The notes: generated by a model from the letters alone, not told the origin. A stretch of 64,000 nucleotides of DNA from BD2-11 sp965208255 (GCA_965208255.1 OZ242324.1:1488001-1552000), one strand, 5' to 3'; shown: positions 7,761 through 17,755, counted from the first letter of the stretch. Program-made: numbers and translations.

Positions 7761-9130
7761 GGGGATCTCCCCGGGGCACGGGCTGCGTGCGCGCGCGCAT
7801 CCATGTAGCGACGGGCCCGTTGCTCCAGAATCGAATGACGATTCAGCGCGGGATCGTCGAGTACCAGATCGAGCAGATGAGCGAGGACTTCGCCGAAGCC
7901 GGGTCCGGGGCGCATGCCCATCTCGATCAGATCCCGACCGCTCAGCGCGAGGTCCGCCACCGTGAGCGGCGGATCCTTCGCCAGCTCTGCCCGAACTGCT
8001 CTCCAGCGGGCGACCACGGCGCCTTCCGGGTCGTTCCGCGTTCCCTGGCCGGCCTCGAGGCGCGAGCGTGCGATCCAGATGCGGAACAGGTGGCGGCGGT
8101 TCATCCGCCGGGTTCGGCGAAGCCAGCGGCGCAACGCGGGCCCGACGCCGGCTTCGGGACCGGCCGCCACCGCGCGCACCAGCGCGCTCACACCCTCGAT
8201 GTTGGCGCGGGAATAGCGCAACCGCTCCATCAGTGCAGCCGCACGCAACCCGGCGCGCTCCTCCGGGCGAAGCTCCTCGCCAACCCCCCGTGAGGGTATG
8301 CCGATCCCGCTCAGGAGACACGCCAGACGAGCCAGCGGATACCTCCTCGAAATGATGTCCACGGTGAGCAGGGCATCGCCCCACGAGTCAGGCTGCCCGT
8401 CCTGCTGCCGGCTCAAGCATCGCGCCAGCTCCGGGTAGAGCACCGGGAGGACGCCGGCGGCGGCGTACAGCGAGAGCGCGCGGGATGGATGCGCGGAGAC
8501 GAGGATCTTGGTCAGCTCTTCCCGCACGCGCTCCGGGGACAGTTCCGCCAGGTGTCGCCTGTGCTCGCACAGGGCGGACCAGGTGTCCGGATCGATGGCG
8601 AGGGCAAAGCGTCCGGCAAAGCGCAGTGCGCGCAGGATGCGCAGGAAGTCTTCGGCGAAACGCGTGTGGGCGTCTCCGACCGTGCGCAGGACGCCGGCGG
8701 CGAGATCGTCCGCGCCCCTGAAGGGATCGCGCATCTCCCTGCGCAGGGGGTGCCAGGCGATGGCGTTGATGGTGAAGTCCCGGCGAGCCAGATCCTCGTC
8801 GATGTCGTCGGCGAACTCGACCGTGGCCCGGCGCCCGAATGTCTCGACGTCGCGCCGGAACGTGGTGACCTCGTACATGCGCTCCCTGGTGAGCACTCCG
8901 ACCGTCCCGTGTTCGACCCCGATCGGAACCACCCTTCCGAACACCGCCCGCACCTGATCGGGCCGGGCGCGCGTGGCCAGGTCCCAGTCGCGAGCATCGG
9001 CGGGCCGTCCGGCGAGCGCGTCCCGCACGATGCCTCCCACCGCCCACGTCTCGAAGCCGGCCCGTTCGAGTTTCCGTATTACCCAGCGGACCGAGTCGGG
9101 GGCAGCCGGCAGTTCCCTCCCCTCCGTCAC
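7757..9130 (-). CDS. cca: CCA tRNA nucleotidyltransferase / poly(A) polymerase family
   Basis: This enzyme adds or repairs the 3' CCA of tRNAs; the local tRNA-Gln lacks an encoded CCA. The 457-residue class II nucleotidyltransferase has GGIVRDAL, metal-binding DWDLATRARP, RRDFTINAIAW and the flexible-loop segment DPFRGADDL. An RILRALRFAGRF motif follows and leads into an RNA-binding helical domain. No HD phosphohydrolase motif is obvious in the C-terminal part. The GTG start overlaps the preceding small gene (GTGA). Whether it adds full CCA, only A, or poly(A) cannot be decided from sequence alone. Confidence 0.9.
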   Translation of the reverse strand: MTEGRELPAAPDSVRWVIRKLERAGFETWAVGGIVRDALAGRPADARDWDLATRARPDQVRAVFGRVVPIGVEHGTVGVLTRERMYEVTTFRRDVETFGRRATVEFADDIDEDLARRDFTINAIAWHPLRREMRDPFRGADDLAAGVLRTVGDAHTRFAEDFLRILRALRFAGRFALAIDPDTWSALCEHRRHLAELSPERVREELTKILVSAHPSRALSLYAAAGVLPVLYPELARCLSRQQDGQPDSWGDALLTVDIISRRYPLARLACLLSGIGIPSRGVGEELRPEERAGLRAAALMERLRYSRANIEGVSALVRAVAAGPEAGVGPALRRWLRRTRRMNRRHLFRIWIARSRLEAGQGTRNDPEGAVVARWRAVRAELAKDPPLTVADLALSGRDLIEMGMRPGPGFGEVLAHLLDLVLDDPALNRHSILEQRARRYMDARAHAARAPGRSP

Positions 9131-9420
9131 CGCCAGGCAGCCGCGCAGCGATCGAGAATCAGGTGCAGCCCGGAGGCGACATCGGGTTCATCGACGGCGG
9201 CTTCGCAGGCGTAGGTGAGAAACGCGTCCGCCGCCAGGAGCTGAAAGGCCGCGTGGCGGTCGAGTCGCCGCGTCACGTCGGCGCGGTCGAGCGCGGCGAT
9301 GCCGAGTTCGGCGAGCGCGGCGACCGAGAGGGGAAGGTCGTCGTCGACCGCGAGCCAGTCCTTCAGTCCGTCCGGTACGGCCGGGCGGCGGGCGGCGAGC
9401 CAGGCGCCGAGCGCCGTCAC
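9127..9420 (-). CDS. Small protein of unknown function between alaS and cca
   Basis: A 97-residue, Ala/Leu/Asp-rich, probably all-helical protein with no membrane segment or signal peptide. I do not recognise a family. It is very likely real because it fits between alaS and cca with 4-base overlaps at both ends: GTG start inside the alaS stop, and stop inside the cca GTG. Its sequence is unlike either neighbour. The position suggests a role connected with tRNA synthesis or maturation, but that is guilt by association only. Confidence 0.7.
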   Translation of the reverse strand: MTALGAWLAARRPAVPDGLKDWLAVDDDLPLSVAALAELGIAALDRADVTRRLDRHAAFQLLAADAFLTYACEAAVDEPDVASGLHLILDRCAAAWR

Positions 9421-12167
9421 CGCTTATCGCCGCGGCTGCGGACGGAAAGCTCGCGCACGACCGCTTCACCCGCCGCCAGCGCCTCGTCCAGCCGGCTGGG
9501 ATCGGCGACGCCCGCCTGCGCCATGTGAGGTCGCCCGCCGCCGCGCCCTCCCACCACCGCCGCCACCCCCCGCACCACCTCGTCCGCCTTGATCCCCCGG
9601 CGGATGAGGGCGGCGCCGACGAAGCTGAACAGGGTCTGCTTGCCGCCGGGCAGCTCGGCGGCGACCACCGCCACTCCGCCCGGCTCGGCAGCCAGGAAGT
9701 CGTCGCCGTAGCTGCGTACCTCGTCCGCCCGGCGCGCCCGCAGCCGAACCGCCCGGTAGGCCGCCCGGAAAGGGTCGCCGTCGCCGAGCGTGAGCTCGCT
9801 GGCCACGACCACGGTCTCGCGGCCGCTCCCCGCCTTGCTCATCTTGTCCAGCAGCCGCTCGAGCTCCTTCTTCTCGTCGATCAGTTGCCGTGTGCGCCGC
9901 ACCGCGTTGTGCACCGGCGTCCGGAGCAGGCCGGATACCTGCTCGAGCTCGGCCTCGATGTTCTGATAGTGCTTGAGCGCGCCCGGACCCGTGACCGCCT
10001 CGACGCGGCGCACGCCCGCGGCCACGCCGGACTCGCTCACGACCTTGAAGAGCCCGACCTCACCGGTGTGGCGCAGATGGGTCCCGCCGCACAGCTCGAT
10101 GCTGACTCCGGGGATCGTGATCGTGCGCACGCGGTCGCCGTACTTCTCGCCGAAGAGCGCCATCGCGCCCGCAGCGATCGCTTCGTCGTAGCTGGATTCC
10201 CCCGCCTCGACCGGATCGTCGCGCCACACCGCGTCGCTGACGAAGCTCTCGACCTGCTCGACTTCATCCGCCGTCATCGGCCCTGAGTGGGCGAAATCGA
10301 AACGAAGACGGTCCGGGGCCACCAGCGACCCCTGCTGGGTCGCGTGCTCCCCGAGCACCGACCGGAGTGCCGCATGAAGCAGGTGGGTCGCCGTGTGATT
10401 CCTCTCGGTGTCATGCCGCACGTCTTCCGGGATCTGCGCGCGCACGGGTAGCGGCCCTGCATCCAGTGCCGGTGGATCCCCTTCCAGCGACCCGATCAGC
10501 GCGGTCCGGCCCTCCACCCGCTCAACCCCGTCCACCGTCAGCTGCCACCCGTCGCCGGTGACCGTGCCCTGGTCGGAAATCTGGCCGCCGGCCTCCACAT
10601 AGAATGGGTTTTCGCGGAGCTGCAGACCCCACTTGCTGTCCCGTTCCTGCACGGCGATCACCTCGGTGGACACCCCCCGATGGTCGTAGCCGACGAACGT
10701 CTGCTCGGCGTCCAGGTCCAACTGCCGCCACGGCCGGACAACCGTCACCTCAACCGGATATGCCTGGCCCCGACCGCCCTTGACCGGCTGAATTGCCCCG
10801 AGGTCGCCGGTGACCCCCGGTTCACCGGACTTTGCTACGCCCTTCGGCTTCCCCCGACTCCGCTCCCTCTGCCTCTCCAGCGCCTCCCCAAACCCCTCCA
10901 CATCCACCGCATACCCGCGCTCACGCGCCATCACCTCGGTGAGGTCGAGCGGAAAGCCGAAGGTGTCGTACAGCCGGAACGCGTCCTCGCCCCCAATCAC
11001 CCCACCCCGCGCCCCGCGCCCTGCCGCCACGATCGCCTCGAAGCGCTCCATGCCCCCCTCGATGGTGGTCAGGAAGCGCTCCTCCTCCCGCCGCGTGACC
11101 GACCGGATGTGCTCCGCCCGCTCGACCAGGTCCGGGTAGGTGTCGCCCATGGCCGTGATCACGGCGTCGACCACCTCTACCACGGTGGGCTCCCGGCGCC
11201 CGAGCAGCCACGCGTGCCGCACCCCGCGCCGCAGGATCCGGCGCAGCACGTAGCCCCGCCCCTCGTTGGACGGGTAGACCCCGTCGGCCAGCAGGAAGGC
11301 CACGGCGCGGCTGTGGTCGGCGAGCACCCGGTAGCTCACCCCCTCCGGCGCGCCCGGGTCGTACGGACTCCCCACGGCCTCGGCAGCGCGCGCCAGCAGC
11401 GGCCGGAAGAGGTCGATGTGGTAGTTGGAATCCACGCTCTGCAGGACAGTGGCCAGGCGCTCGAGCCCCGCCCCGGTGTCGATGGAGGGCGCCGGCAGCG
11501 GGTGCTGCACCCCGGCCTCGTCCCGGTTGAACTGCATGAACACCAGGTTCCACAGCTCGAGGAACTCACCCCGCTCGCCCTTCTCCTCGAACTCGTCCAC
11601 CGGGAGGTTCACGCCGCGCTCCCCTTCCGGCCGCAGGTCGTAGTGCACCTCCGAACACGGCCCGCAAGGCCCCGTGTCCGCCATCTGCCAGAAATTGTCC
11701 TTGTCGCCGAGCCGGTAGATGCGCGACCGCGCGATTCCCGCCACTTCGTGCCACAGTTCGGCGGCTTCGTCGTCGGTGTAGTGCACCGTCGCGTACAGCC
11801 GATCCGGATCCATTCCCAGTTCGACGGTCAGGAAGTCCCACGCGTAGCGGATGGCCTCGCGCTTGAAGTAGTCCCCGAACGAGAAGTTGCCGAGCATCTC
11901 GAAGAAGGTGTGGTGGCGCGCCGTCCGTCCCACCTCCTCCAGATCGTTGTGCTTTCCTCCCGCGCGGAGGCATTTCTGGGAGGTGACCGCGGTCCGGTGC
12001 GGCGCAGCCTCCTCTCCCAGGAACACGCTCTTGAACTGGACCATGCCCGCGTTGGTGAACAGCAGGCTGGGATCGTTCCCGGGCACCAGCGACGAGCTCG
12101 ATACTACGCCGTGCCCACGTTCTTGGAAGAACCCCAGAAAGCGTCGGCGAATCTCAGCAGTGTCCAT
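9417..12167 (-). CDS. alaS: Alanine-tRNA ligase
   Basis: AlaRS charges tRNA-Ala and hydrolyses mischarged Ser/Gly-tRNA. The 916-residue protein has the class II catalytic core (FTNAGMVQFKSVFLGEE, RHHTFFEMLGNFSFGDYFK, TGPCGPCSEVHYD), then the editing domain with zinc ligands HTATHLLH and CGGTHLRHTGEVG. The oligomerisation (DHHA1) domain ends around RGGGRPHMAQAG. I place the start at the ATG at 12167 (MDTAEIRRRFLGFF), which matches the universal AlaRS N-terminus. A TTG 30 bases upstream would add ten unconserved residues. The stop overlaps the downstream small gene. Confidence 0.96.
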   Translation of the reverse strand: MDTAEIRRRFLGFFQERGHGVVSSSSLVPGNDPSLLFTNAGMVQFKSVFLGEEAAPHRTAVTSQKCLRAGGKHNDLEEVGRTARHHTFFEMLGNFSFGDYFKREAIRYAWDFLTVELGMDPDRLYATVHYTDDEAAELWHEVAGIARSRIYRLGDKDNFWQMADTGPCGPCSEVHYDLRPEGERGVNLPVDEFEEKGERGEFLELWNLVFMQFNRDEAGVQHPLPAPSIDTGAGLERLATVLQSVDSNYHIDLFRPLLARAAEAVGSPYDPGAPEGVSYRVLADHSRAVAFLLADGVYPSNEGRGYVLRRILRRGVRHAWLLGRREPTVVEVVDAVITAMGDTYPDLVERAEHIRSVTRREEERFLTTIEGGMERFEAIVAAGRGARGGVIGGEDAFRLYDTFGFPLDLTEVMARERGYAVDVEGFGEALERQRERSRGKPKGVAKSGEPGVTGDLGAIQPVKGGRGQAYPVEVTVVRPWRQLDLDAEQTFVGYDHRGVSTEVIAVQERDSKWGLQLRENPFYVEAGGQISDQGTVTGDGWQLTVDGVERVEGRTALIGSLEGDPPALDAGPLPVRAQIPEDVRHDTERNHTATHLLHAALRSVLGEHATQQGSLVAPDRLRFDFAHSGPMTADEVEQVESFVSDAVWRDDPVEAGESSYDEAIAAGAMALFGEKYGDRVRTITIPGVSIELCGGTHLRHTGEVGLFKVVSESGVAAGVRRVEAVTGPGALKHYQNIEAELEQVSGLLRTPVHNAVRRTRQLIDEKKELERLLDKMSKAGSGRETVVVASELTLGDGDPFRAAYRAVRLRARRADEVRSYGDDFLAAEPGGVAVVAAELPGGKQTLFSFVGAALIRRGIKADEVVRGVAAVVGGRGGGRPHMAQAGVADPSRLDEALAAGEAVVRELSVRSRGDKR

Positions 12168-12238
12168 CTGGAAAGAGCCAGGTGCGGGAAGGTTCAACCG
12201 CCCGAGGACGGGCGCCGAGCCCTAGAATAACGGCGCGC

Positions 12239-12276
12239 GGCAGCCGGGCTCAATACACGCCCGACCGGCTACTGCC
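12239..12276 (-). terminator. Stem-loop between recA and alaS
   Basis: In the 114-base gap between recA and alaS, GGCAGCCGGGC (12239-12249) is followed after a 9-base loop by a largely complementary arm GCCCGaccGGCTaCTGCC, with small bulges. This GC-rich hairpin directly follows the recA stop on the minus strand. It could terminate or attenuate recA transcription. There is no clear U-run after it, so confidence is modest. Confidence 0.4.
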
Positions 12277-12281
12277 ACAAT

Positions 12282-13433
<1,152 letters not shown>

Positions 13434-13452
13434 CGCTGTGCGTCTCCGTCTG

Positions 13453-13464
13453 GTTCGCGTGAAC
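13453..13464. promoter_or_regulatory. GTTC-N4-GAAC palindrome upstream of recA
   Basis: The palindrome GTTC GCGT GAAC lies 20 bp upstream of the recA start, in the divergent recA/DUF547 intergenic region (13434-13678). LexA operators of several phyla are GAAC/GTTC palindromes with short spacers, so this is a candidate SOS operator. The arms are inverted relative to the Gram-positive GAAC-N4-GTTC order. With 4-bp arms it could also arise by chance. No lexA gene is in the window. Confidence 0.3.
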
Positions 13465-13678
13465 GAAAAAGTGCCATCCCAACATACGAGACCCGAACAA
13501 AAAGCGAAAGGCCCCGCGCCGAAAGAAACATAACGGGTCCCCGATGGCCGCTGGAATGTCTTTTCGGGACGATCGCGGGACCCCCGTTGCGGAGCGACGG
13601 CGACTCCTGTTCTCTTTTTGCAAGGGCTGCCCCCGTCAGCCCGCTTCGATTGGACGACACCCGCTGGAGCGACTCGGA

Positions 13679-14491
13679 ATGAACACGAGAAAGACCCTTC
13701 TTCCGTCCCTGCTCGCCTGTGTGCTCGCGGCATCACCGGCCGCATCGCAGGAGATTCCCGACCATGCGGACTTCACCCGGATCCTGGCGGACGTCATCCG
13801 CGAGCCGCGGGTGGACTACGCCGCGCTCCAGAACCGCAACGCGGACCTGGGCGCCTACCTCGGCCAGCTTGCGGCCACCGATCCGGCAGCGCTCGCGTCG
13901 GCCTCCCGCGAAGTCCAGCTCGCGTTCTGGATCAACGCCTACAACGCCTGCATGCTCGACCGCGTGGCGACCCACTACCCGATCCGGAAGAACGCCGGTC
14001 TCGTAGGCTCGATCCGAAACGCGTTCGCGGACCGCCCCGACAACTCCGTATGGCAGATCCGGGACGTCTTCACGGGCGCCTTCTGCGACGTCGCGGGAGC
14101 TACCCGTTCCCTCGACGAGATCGAGCACGAGATCATCCGGCCCACGTGGGGCGAGCCGCGCATTCACTTCGCGGTCAACTGCGCCGCACTGAGCTGTCCC
14201 CCGCTGGCGGCCGAGGCCTACGTGCCGGAACGTCTCGAGGACCAGCTCGATCGAGCCGTGATGGGGCTGGTAGCAAGTCCCGAGCACTTCCTCATCGACC
14301 GCTCGGGCGACGGATCCCTCACGCTGAACCGGGTGCTGGACTGGTACGGCGACGACTTCGGAGGAAAGGACGGCCTCCTCGACTTCTTCGCCCGATACGT
14401 CCCCGAGGAGGATGCCGAGTTCCTTCGGCGCCCGGGCCTCGAGGTGCACTTCTTCGAATACGACTGGACGCTGAACGACCTCGATCCGTGA
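13679..14491 (+). CDS. Secreted DUF547 protein
   Basis: A 270-residue protein with an N-terminal signal peptide (RKTLLPSLLACVLAASPAAS, then Q) followed by a DUF547 domain. Conserved DUF547 blocks include QLAFWINAYNACMLDRVATH, the central NSVWQIRDVF, PRIHFAVNCAALSCPPL with its cysteine, and a C-terminal HFFEYDWTLND. DUF547 resembles the transglutaminase/papain-like fold, but catalytic activity has not been established to my knowledge. The gene is first of three joined by GTGA overlaps with two sugar enzymes. It is transcribed divergently from recA. Confidence 0.88.
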   Translation: MNTRKTLLPSLLACVLAASPAASQEIPDHADFTRILADVIREPRVDYAALQNRNADLGAYLGQLAATDPAALASASREVQLAFWINAYNACMLDRVATHYPIRKNAGLVGSIRNAFADRPDNSVWQIRDVFTGAFCDVAGATRSLDEIEHEIIRPTWGEPRIHFAVNCAALSCPPLAAEAYVPERLEDQLDRAVMGLVASPEHFLIDRSGDGSLTLNRVLDWYGDDFGGKDGLLDFFARYVPEEDAEFLRRPGLEVHFFEYDWTLNDLDP

Positions 14492-15207
14492 CCGCAGCCA
14501 CCCTGGGGGTGGTGATCCCGACGATCAACGAAGCGGGTCATCTGCCCGGACTGCTGGCCGACCTCGCCGAAGTTCCGCTTCCGCTTCGCATCGTCGTCTC
14601 CGATGGCGGCTCGGCCGACGACACCCTCGAGCTGGCCCGCACCGGAGGCGCCGTGTGCCTGTCCGGGCCCCGGGGGCGCGCCGTTCAGATGAACGCCGGG
14701 GCGCGCGCGCTCGACACCCCCTGGCTCCTGTTCCTGCACGCCGATTCCCGGCTCCCGCCGACGTCCCGCTCGGCGCTCGTGTCCGCGCTCCGCTCCGACA
14801 ACGCTGCGGCGGCGGCGTATTTCCCGTTTCGCCTGCGAGGGCGCGGCTGGTTCTGGCGCCTGGTCGAGACCGGGCAACGCCTGCGCGAACGCGTGACCGG
14901 CCTCGTGTACGGCGACCAGGGTCTGCTGGTCCGGCGCGAGATCTTCGAAGCGGTCGGCGGCTACCCCGACGTGCCCCTCATGGAAGATGTCGAGATGGTG
15001 CGCCGACTCCGTCGCTCGGGCCGGATCGAACGTCTGCCCGGCCCTCTGGTGACCAGCCCCAGAACCTACCAGCGGGTCGGAAGATGGAAGGTCTGGCTGC
15101 GCAACGGGGCGGCCATCTCCCTGTATCTGGCGGGGGTCGCTCCCGAGCGCCTGCTACGCTGGTATCCTGAACGCTTCCCGGGATCGGAGAACGGGCGGAA
15201 CAGGTGA
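14488..15207 (+). CDS. TIGR04283-type glycosyltransferase (family 2 fold)
   Basis: A 239-residue GT-A glycosyltransferase. It opens with VVIPTINEAGHLPGLLADL, then VVSDGGSADDTLELAR, the basic SGPRGRAVQMNAGARAL, the metal-binding region LLFLHADSRLPP, and YGDQGLLVRREIFEAVGGYP with PLMEDVEMVRRL. These match the TIGR04283 family, first named for proximity to arsenosugar genes but also found without them. The GTG start overlaps the DUF547 stop (GTGA), and the stop overlaps the next GTG. The sugar donor and acceptor are unknown. No ArsS or ArsM homologue is in the window, so an arsenosugar role should not be assumed. Confidence 0.85.
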   Translation: MTAATLGVVIPTINEAGHLPGLLADLAEVPLPLRIVVSDGGSADDTLELARTGGAVCLSGPRGRAVQMNAGARALDTPWLLFLHADSRLPPTSRSALVSALRSDNAAAAAYFPFRLRGRGWFWRLVETGQRLRERVTGLVYGDQGLLVRREIFEAVGGYPDVPLMEDVEMVRRLRRSGRIERLPGPLVTSPRTYQRVGRWKVWLRNGAAISLYLAGVAPERLLRWYPERFPGSENGRNR

Positions 15208-15884
15208 CGCGCGCCGTTGAACGCACCCTGATCGCGTTCGCGAAAGTGCCTCGGCCGGGGCGCGTCAAGACGCGTCTCGCGGCCGCCATCGGCGACACCG
15301 AAGCCGCGTCCCTGTACCGCGTCATGGGCCGCCGGGTGCTGGACGGCGTTCGCGGCGGGGACTATCGCCTCGTCGCCTACGTCGATCCCGCGAATGAGCT
15401 GGCCAGGGCGCGCGACTGGCTGGGAGAAACGGGCATCGACTTCAGACCCCAGGCAGGCGACGACTTGGGCGAACGCCTGACCGACGCCTTCCGGCGGGAG
15501 TTCCAGCGCGCGCGCCACGTCTGCGCCATCGGCACCGATGCCCCCGCGGTGGACCGCCGCGTCGTCGAGCGAGCCTTCACCGAACTCTCAAACAACGATC
15601 TGGTGCTCGGTCCCGCGCTGGACGGCGGATACTATCTGATCGGCACGACCCGCTACCGGCCCCAACTCTTCCGCGACGTGCCCTGGAGCACGGAGGAAGT
15701 CATGACTGCGACGCTGGCCCGGGCACGCGCCCTGAAGCTGCGCACGGCCACCCTTGCACCCCTGTTGGACATCGACACCGTGGAAGACCTGGTACGGGCG
15801 GGCATTCGCCTGCCCGGCGACCACGTCCCGGGCGAAACCCGTAGTCCGAAGCCTCACCCCGGGCAGCTCCGCCAACCTCGGTAA
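15204..15884 (+). CDS. TIGR04282-type nucleotidyl/glycosyltransferase (DUF2064)
   Basis: A 226-residue DUF2064 protein with a GT-A/nucleotidyltransferase fold. It starts LIAFAKVPRPGRVKTRLAAA, the family's basic P-loop-like motif, followed by RQ-rich QAGDDLGERLTDAFRREF, AIGTDAPAVDRRVVERAF and LVLGPALDGGYYLIG. The last of these is the metal and nucleotide site of CobY/MobA-like folds. It is the third gene of the overlapping DUF547-TIGR04283-TIGR04282 set and ends before a bidirectional terminator. The two enzymes probably act in one pathway making a sugar or nucleotide conjugate; the product is not known. Confidence 0.85.
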   Translation: MTRAVERTLIAFAKVPRPGRVKTRLAAAIGDTEAASLYRVMGRRVLDGVRGGDYRLVAYVDPANELARARDWLGETGIDFRPQAGDDLGERLTDAFRREFQRARHVCAIGTDAPAVDRRVVERAFTELSNNDLVLGPALDGGYYLIGTTRYRPQLFRDVPWSTEEVMTATLARARALKLRTATLAPLLDIDTVEDLVRAGIRLPGDHVPGETRSPKPHPGQLRQPR

Positions 15885-15907
15885 CGGCCTCTGGGCCAGG
15901 ACGCAAA

Positions 15908-15941
15908 GAAGCCCGCCCCGGCCACTGCCGAGACGGGCTTC
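15908..15941. terminator. Bidirectional terminator between convergent genes
   Basis: GAAGCCCG (15908-15915) and CGGGCTTC (15934-15941) form a perfect 8-bp stem with an 18-base loop between two convergent genes. An A-rich flank (CAAAGAA) lies on one side. The hairpin can serve both transcripts. Confidence 0.65.
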
Positions 15942-15968
15942 GTCGCTTGCGCGAAACGCGGGACGACG

Positions 15969-17375
15969 TCAGCCGCGCACCCGTGCCGGCAGTTCGTAGG
16001 GCTGCCAGCGCCCGGGGGTCACCGGTACGTAGATCATCGGAATCGGATCCTCGCCCGCCGCGGCGGACTCCGCGAAGAGCGGAACGCCCATCCACTCGCC
16101 GACCCGGGTGATCGTGGTGCAGTTCGGGCTGATCTGCTCGCCCGCCTTCTCGTACGGGTAGCCCCCGTGTTCGATCTCGCTGTCGTCGTTGAACCACTCG
16201 GCGTCACTCGCGTATACGCCGCCAAGCGCATCCACGGCAATCACTTCCGCGCCCTCGGGCGTGGCCATCACCGTGCCGTTCTCACCGGTTGCCAGGCACA
16301 GGGTCCGCTCCATGCTGAGCTCGATCGGGACCTCGGTGGTGCGCTCGATGACGACCGTGTCCGGCGGCGGAGCCGGAAGCTGAATCGGCTCCGGGCGCGC
16401 CATCAGCTCGGGCCTGCACAGCGGGCCGTTGCCGGGACAGAGCGCCAGCGAAGCCATCACGCCGTAGCGGGCACTGCGGTAGACGGTCGAGTTCTCGATG
16501 TGCTGGATTCCGAGCACATAGGCGCCGGCCCGAATCCCGCCGACATCCAACTGCAGCCCGGTGTTGAAGTCCCATCCGTCGTATTCCCCCATGAGGTTCA
16601 GGAGCACCCCCTGGGAGAGCTGGACGTGCAGGGCGGTGGCTGCGAGCCAGCCGCGCGAATAGCGCCTGCCGTACCAGCCGAGATCGCTTCCACTCCCGCC
16701 GAACATCCCCATTCCGTATCCCAGCCCGAAGGTCAGGTCGTGCTCCGGAAGGGCGTCGCTGTCCACGCCGGCGAGCTGGAAGGTGGCCATCGCATAGGGA
16801 GAGAACGAGGTAGACATGTCGTCCACCAGGCCTCCCTCATACTCGCCATAGAATCGGATGTCGGGGAATCCGAGGCGGGGAGGCATGTAATCGTGAGTCC
16901 CGTCGGAGAAGGAGGGTCCGGTCACGAAGCGCGCCCCCGCGGCCAGCCCGAATCCTCCGGACGAGGCGGGATTCACCAGCGCGACCCGGCCGAAGCCGCC
17001 GATCATGTTCCCGCCGTTCTCGGCATCGGCGAAGTTCTGGAAGGACGCGCCCACCTCAACGCGGTCGAAGAGGCCGATCGCAACCGACGCATCCTGCGAC
17101 CACTGACTCCACTCGCCCGCCAGACGACCCTTCTCGATCCCTCTCTGAGAAATGAATACCCGCTCGTTGACGTTGATCCCGAACCCCGAATAGGTGCCCG
17201 TGATGGCCATGTGCGGGAGCGTCGACGCGGCCGGCACGTTGAAGAACCCGGAACCGTACCGCAGCGTGCTGCTCATCTTGGTGCTCTGGCCGTCGAGCGG
17301 TTGAACCTGAGCGACACAGACCAGCGCTACGATGAATGCGGGGATCCAACGGGCCTTATTGGAGCGTCCTTTCAT
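15969..17375 (-). CDS. Secreted protein, likely outer-membrane beta-barrel, function unknown
   Basis: A 468-residue exported protein. The ATG at 17375 has AAGGAG 7 bases upstream, and the N-terminus is a signal peptide (KARWIPAFIVALVCVAQVQP). The next 300 residues alternate Gly/aromatic-rich strands (TLRYGSGFFNVP; FGLGYGMGMFGGSGSDLGWY), as in outer-membrane barrels. A Pro-rich linker (PIQLPAPPPDTVV) then leads to a C-terminal soluble segment. I do not recognise the family. It is preceded by a 155-base region after ccmD and is probably a separate transcript. Confidence 0.75.
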   Translation of the reverse strand: MKGRSNKARWIPAFIVALVCVAQVQPLDGQSTKMSSTLRYGSGFFNVPAASTLPHMAITGTYSGFGINVNERVFISQRGIEKGRLAGEWSQWSQDASVAIGLFDRVEVGASFQNFADAENGGNMIGGFGRVALVNPASSGGFGLAAGARFVTGPSFSDGTHDYMPPRLGFPDIRFYGEYEGGLVDDMSTSFSPYAMATFQLAGVDSDALPEHDLTFGLGYGMGMFGGSGSDLGWYGRRYSRGWLAATALHVQLSQGVLLNLMGEYDGWDFNTGLQLDVGGIRAGAYVLGIQHIENSTVYRSARYGVMASLALCPGNGPLCRPELMARPEPIQLPAPPPDTVVIERTTEVPIELSMERTLCLATGENGTVMATPEGAEVIAVDALGGVYASDAEWFNDDSEIEHGGYPYEKAGEQISPNCTTITRVGEWMGVPLFAESAAAGEDPIPMIYVPVTPGRWQPYELPARVRG

Positions 17376-17461
17376 CCTGTAACTCCTTGGGTTTGTCGAG
17401 GCGCCCCGGGGTCGTGACATACCCCATCCGATCACGCATTGGGCACCAATTTCTAAGTCGC

Positions 17462-17502
17462 AAAAAATAGCCCCCGTCAGGTCCGAAAGCCAGTGAACCT
17501 GA
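17462..17502 (-). terminator. Possible terminator after the ccm operon
   Basis: On the minus strand, downstream of ccmD, TCAGGT pairs with ACCTGA (outer bounds 17477-17502), and six T residues follow 9 bases later (17467-17462). The gap before the T-run is longer than usual for intrinsic terminators, so this is tentative. The rest of the 155-base intergenic region shows no RNA structure I can name. Confidence 0.35.
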
Positions 17503-17530
17503 GGCGCCTCATGGCGTTGTGAGCCTCTGC

Positions 17531-17755
17531 TCACGCGTCGTCCAGACTTCGCATCCGCCGGCCGATGGAGACGATCCAGCCCATAAGCAACAGCCACGCA
17601 AGCGCATAGGCGATGAAGACGTACCAATACGGGCGCAGAGACTGCTGTGCGAGCACCTCGGTGCCCACCTGGGCGCTCACGGGAGCGGAGAAAGCGAGCA
17701 CCGCCGCCAGCGCGGCCAGAAGGGCGACTCCCGGTCGGGAACGAAGAATATGCAT
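17531..17755 (-). CDS. ccmD: CcmD-like small membrane protein
   Basis: A 74-residue protein with a cleavable-looking N-terminal hydrophobic segment (ALLAALAAVLAFSAPVSA) and a second transmembrane helix (YVFIAYALAWLLLMGWIVSI). A basic cytoplasmic tail (GRRMRSLDDA) follows. The PYWYVFIAYALAW pattern and small size fit CcmD, which helps release holo-CcmE from the CcmABC complex. The gene directly follows ccmC with an 11-base gap and is last in the operon. Classical CcmD has only one helix; the extra leader is common in some phyla. Confidence 0.75.
   Translation of the reverse strand: MHILRSRPGVALLAALAAVLAFSAPVSAQVGTEVLAQQSLRPYWYVFIAYALAWLLLMGWIVSIGRRMRSLDDA

Noticed and set aside
5661..7808. 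A 715-codon plus-strand open frame
   Set aside because: Antisense to hflX and rarA; composition bias only.
13434..13745. Upstream extension of recA
   Set aside because: Homology begins at ATG 13433; the extra residues are unlike RecA and cover the promoter region.
17376..17530. Riboswitch-like leader before the secreted-protein gene
   Set aside because: Only a short hairpin and a T-run are visible; no conserved riboswitch core was recognised.
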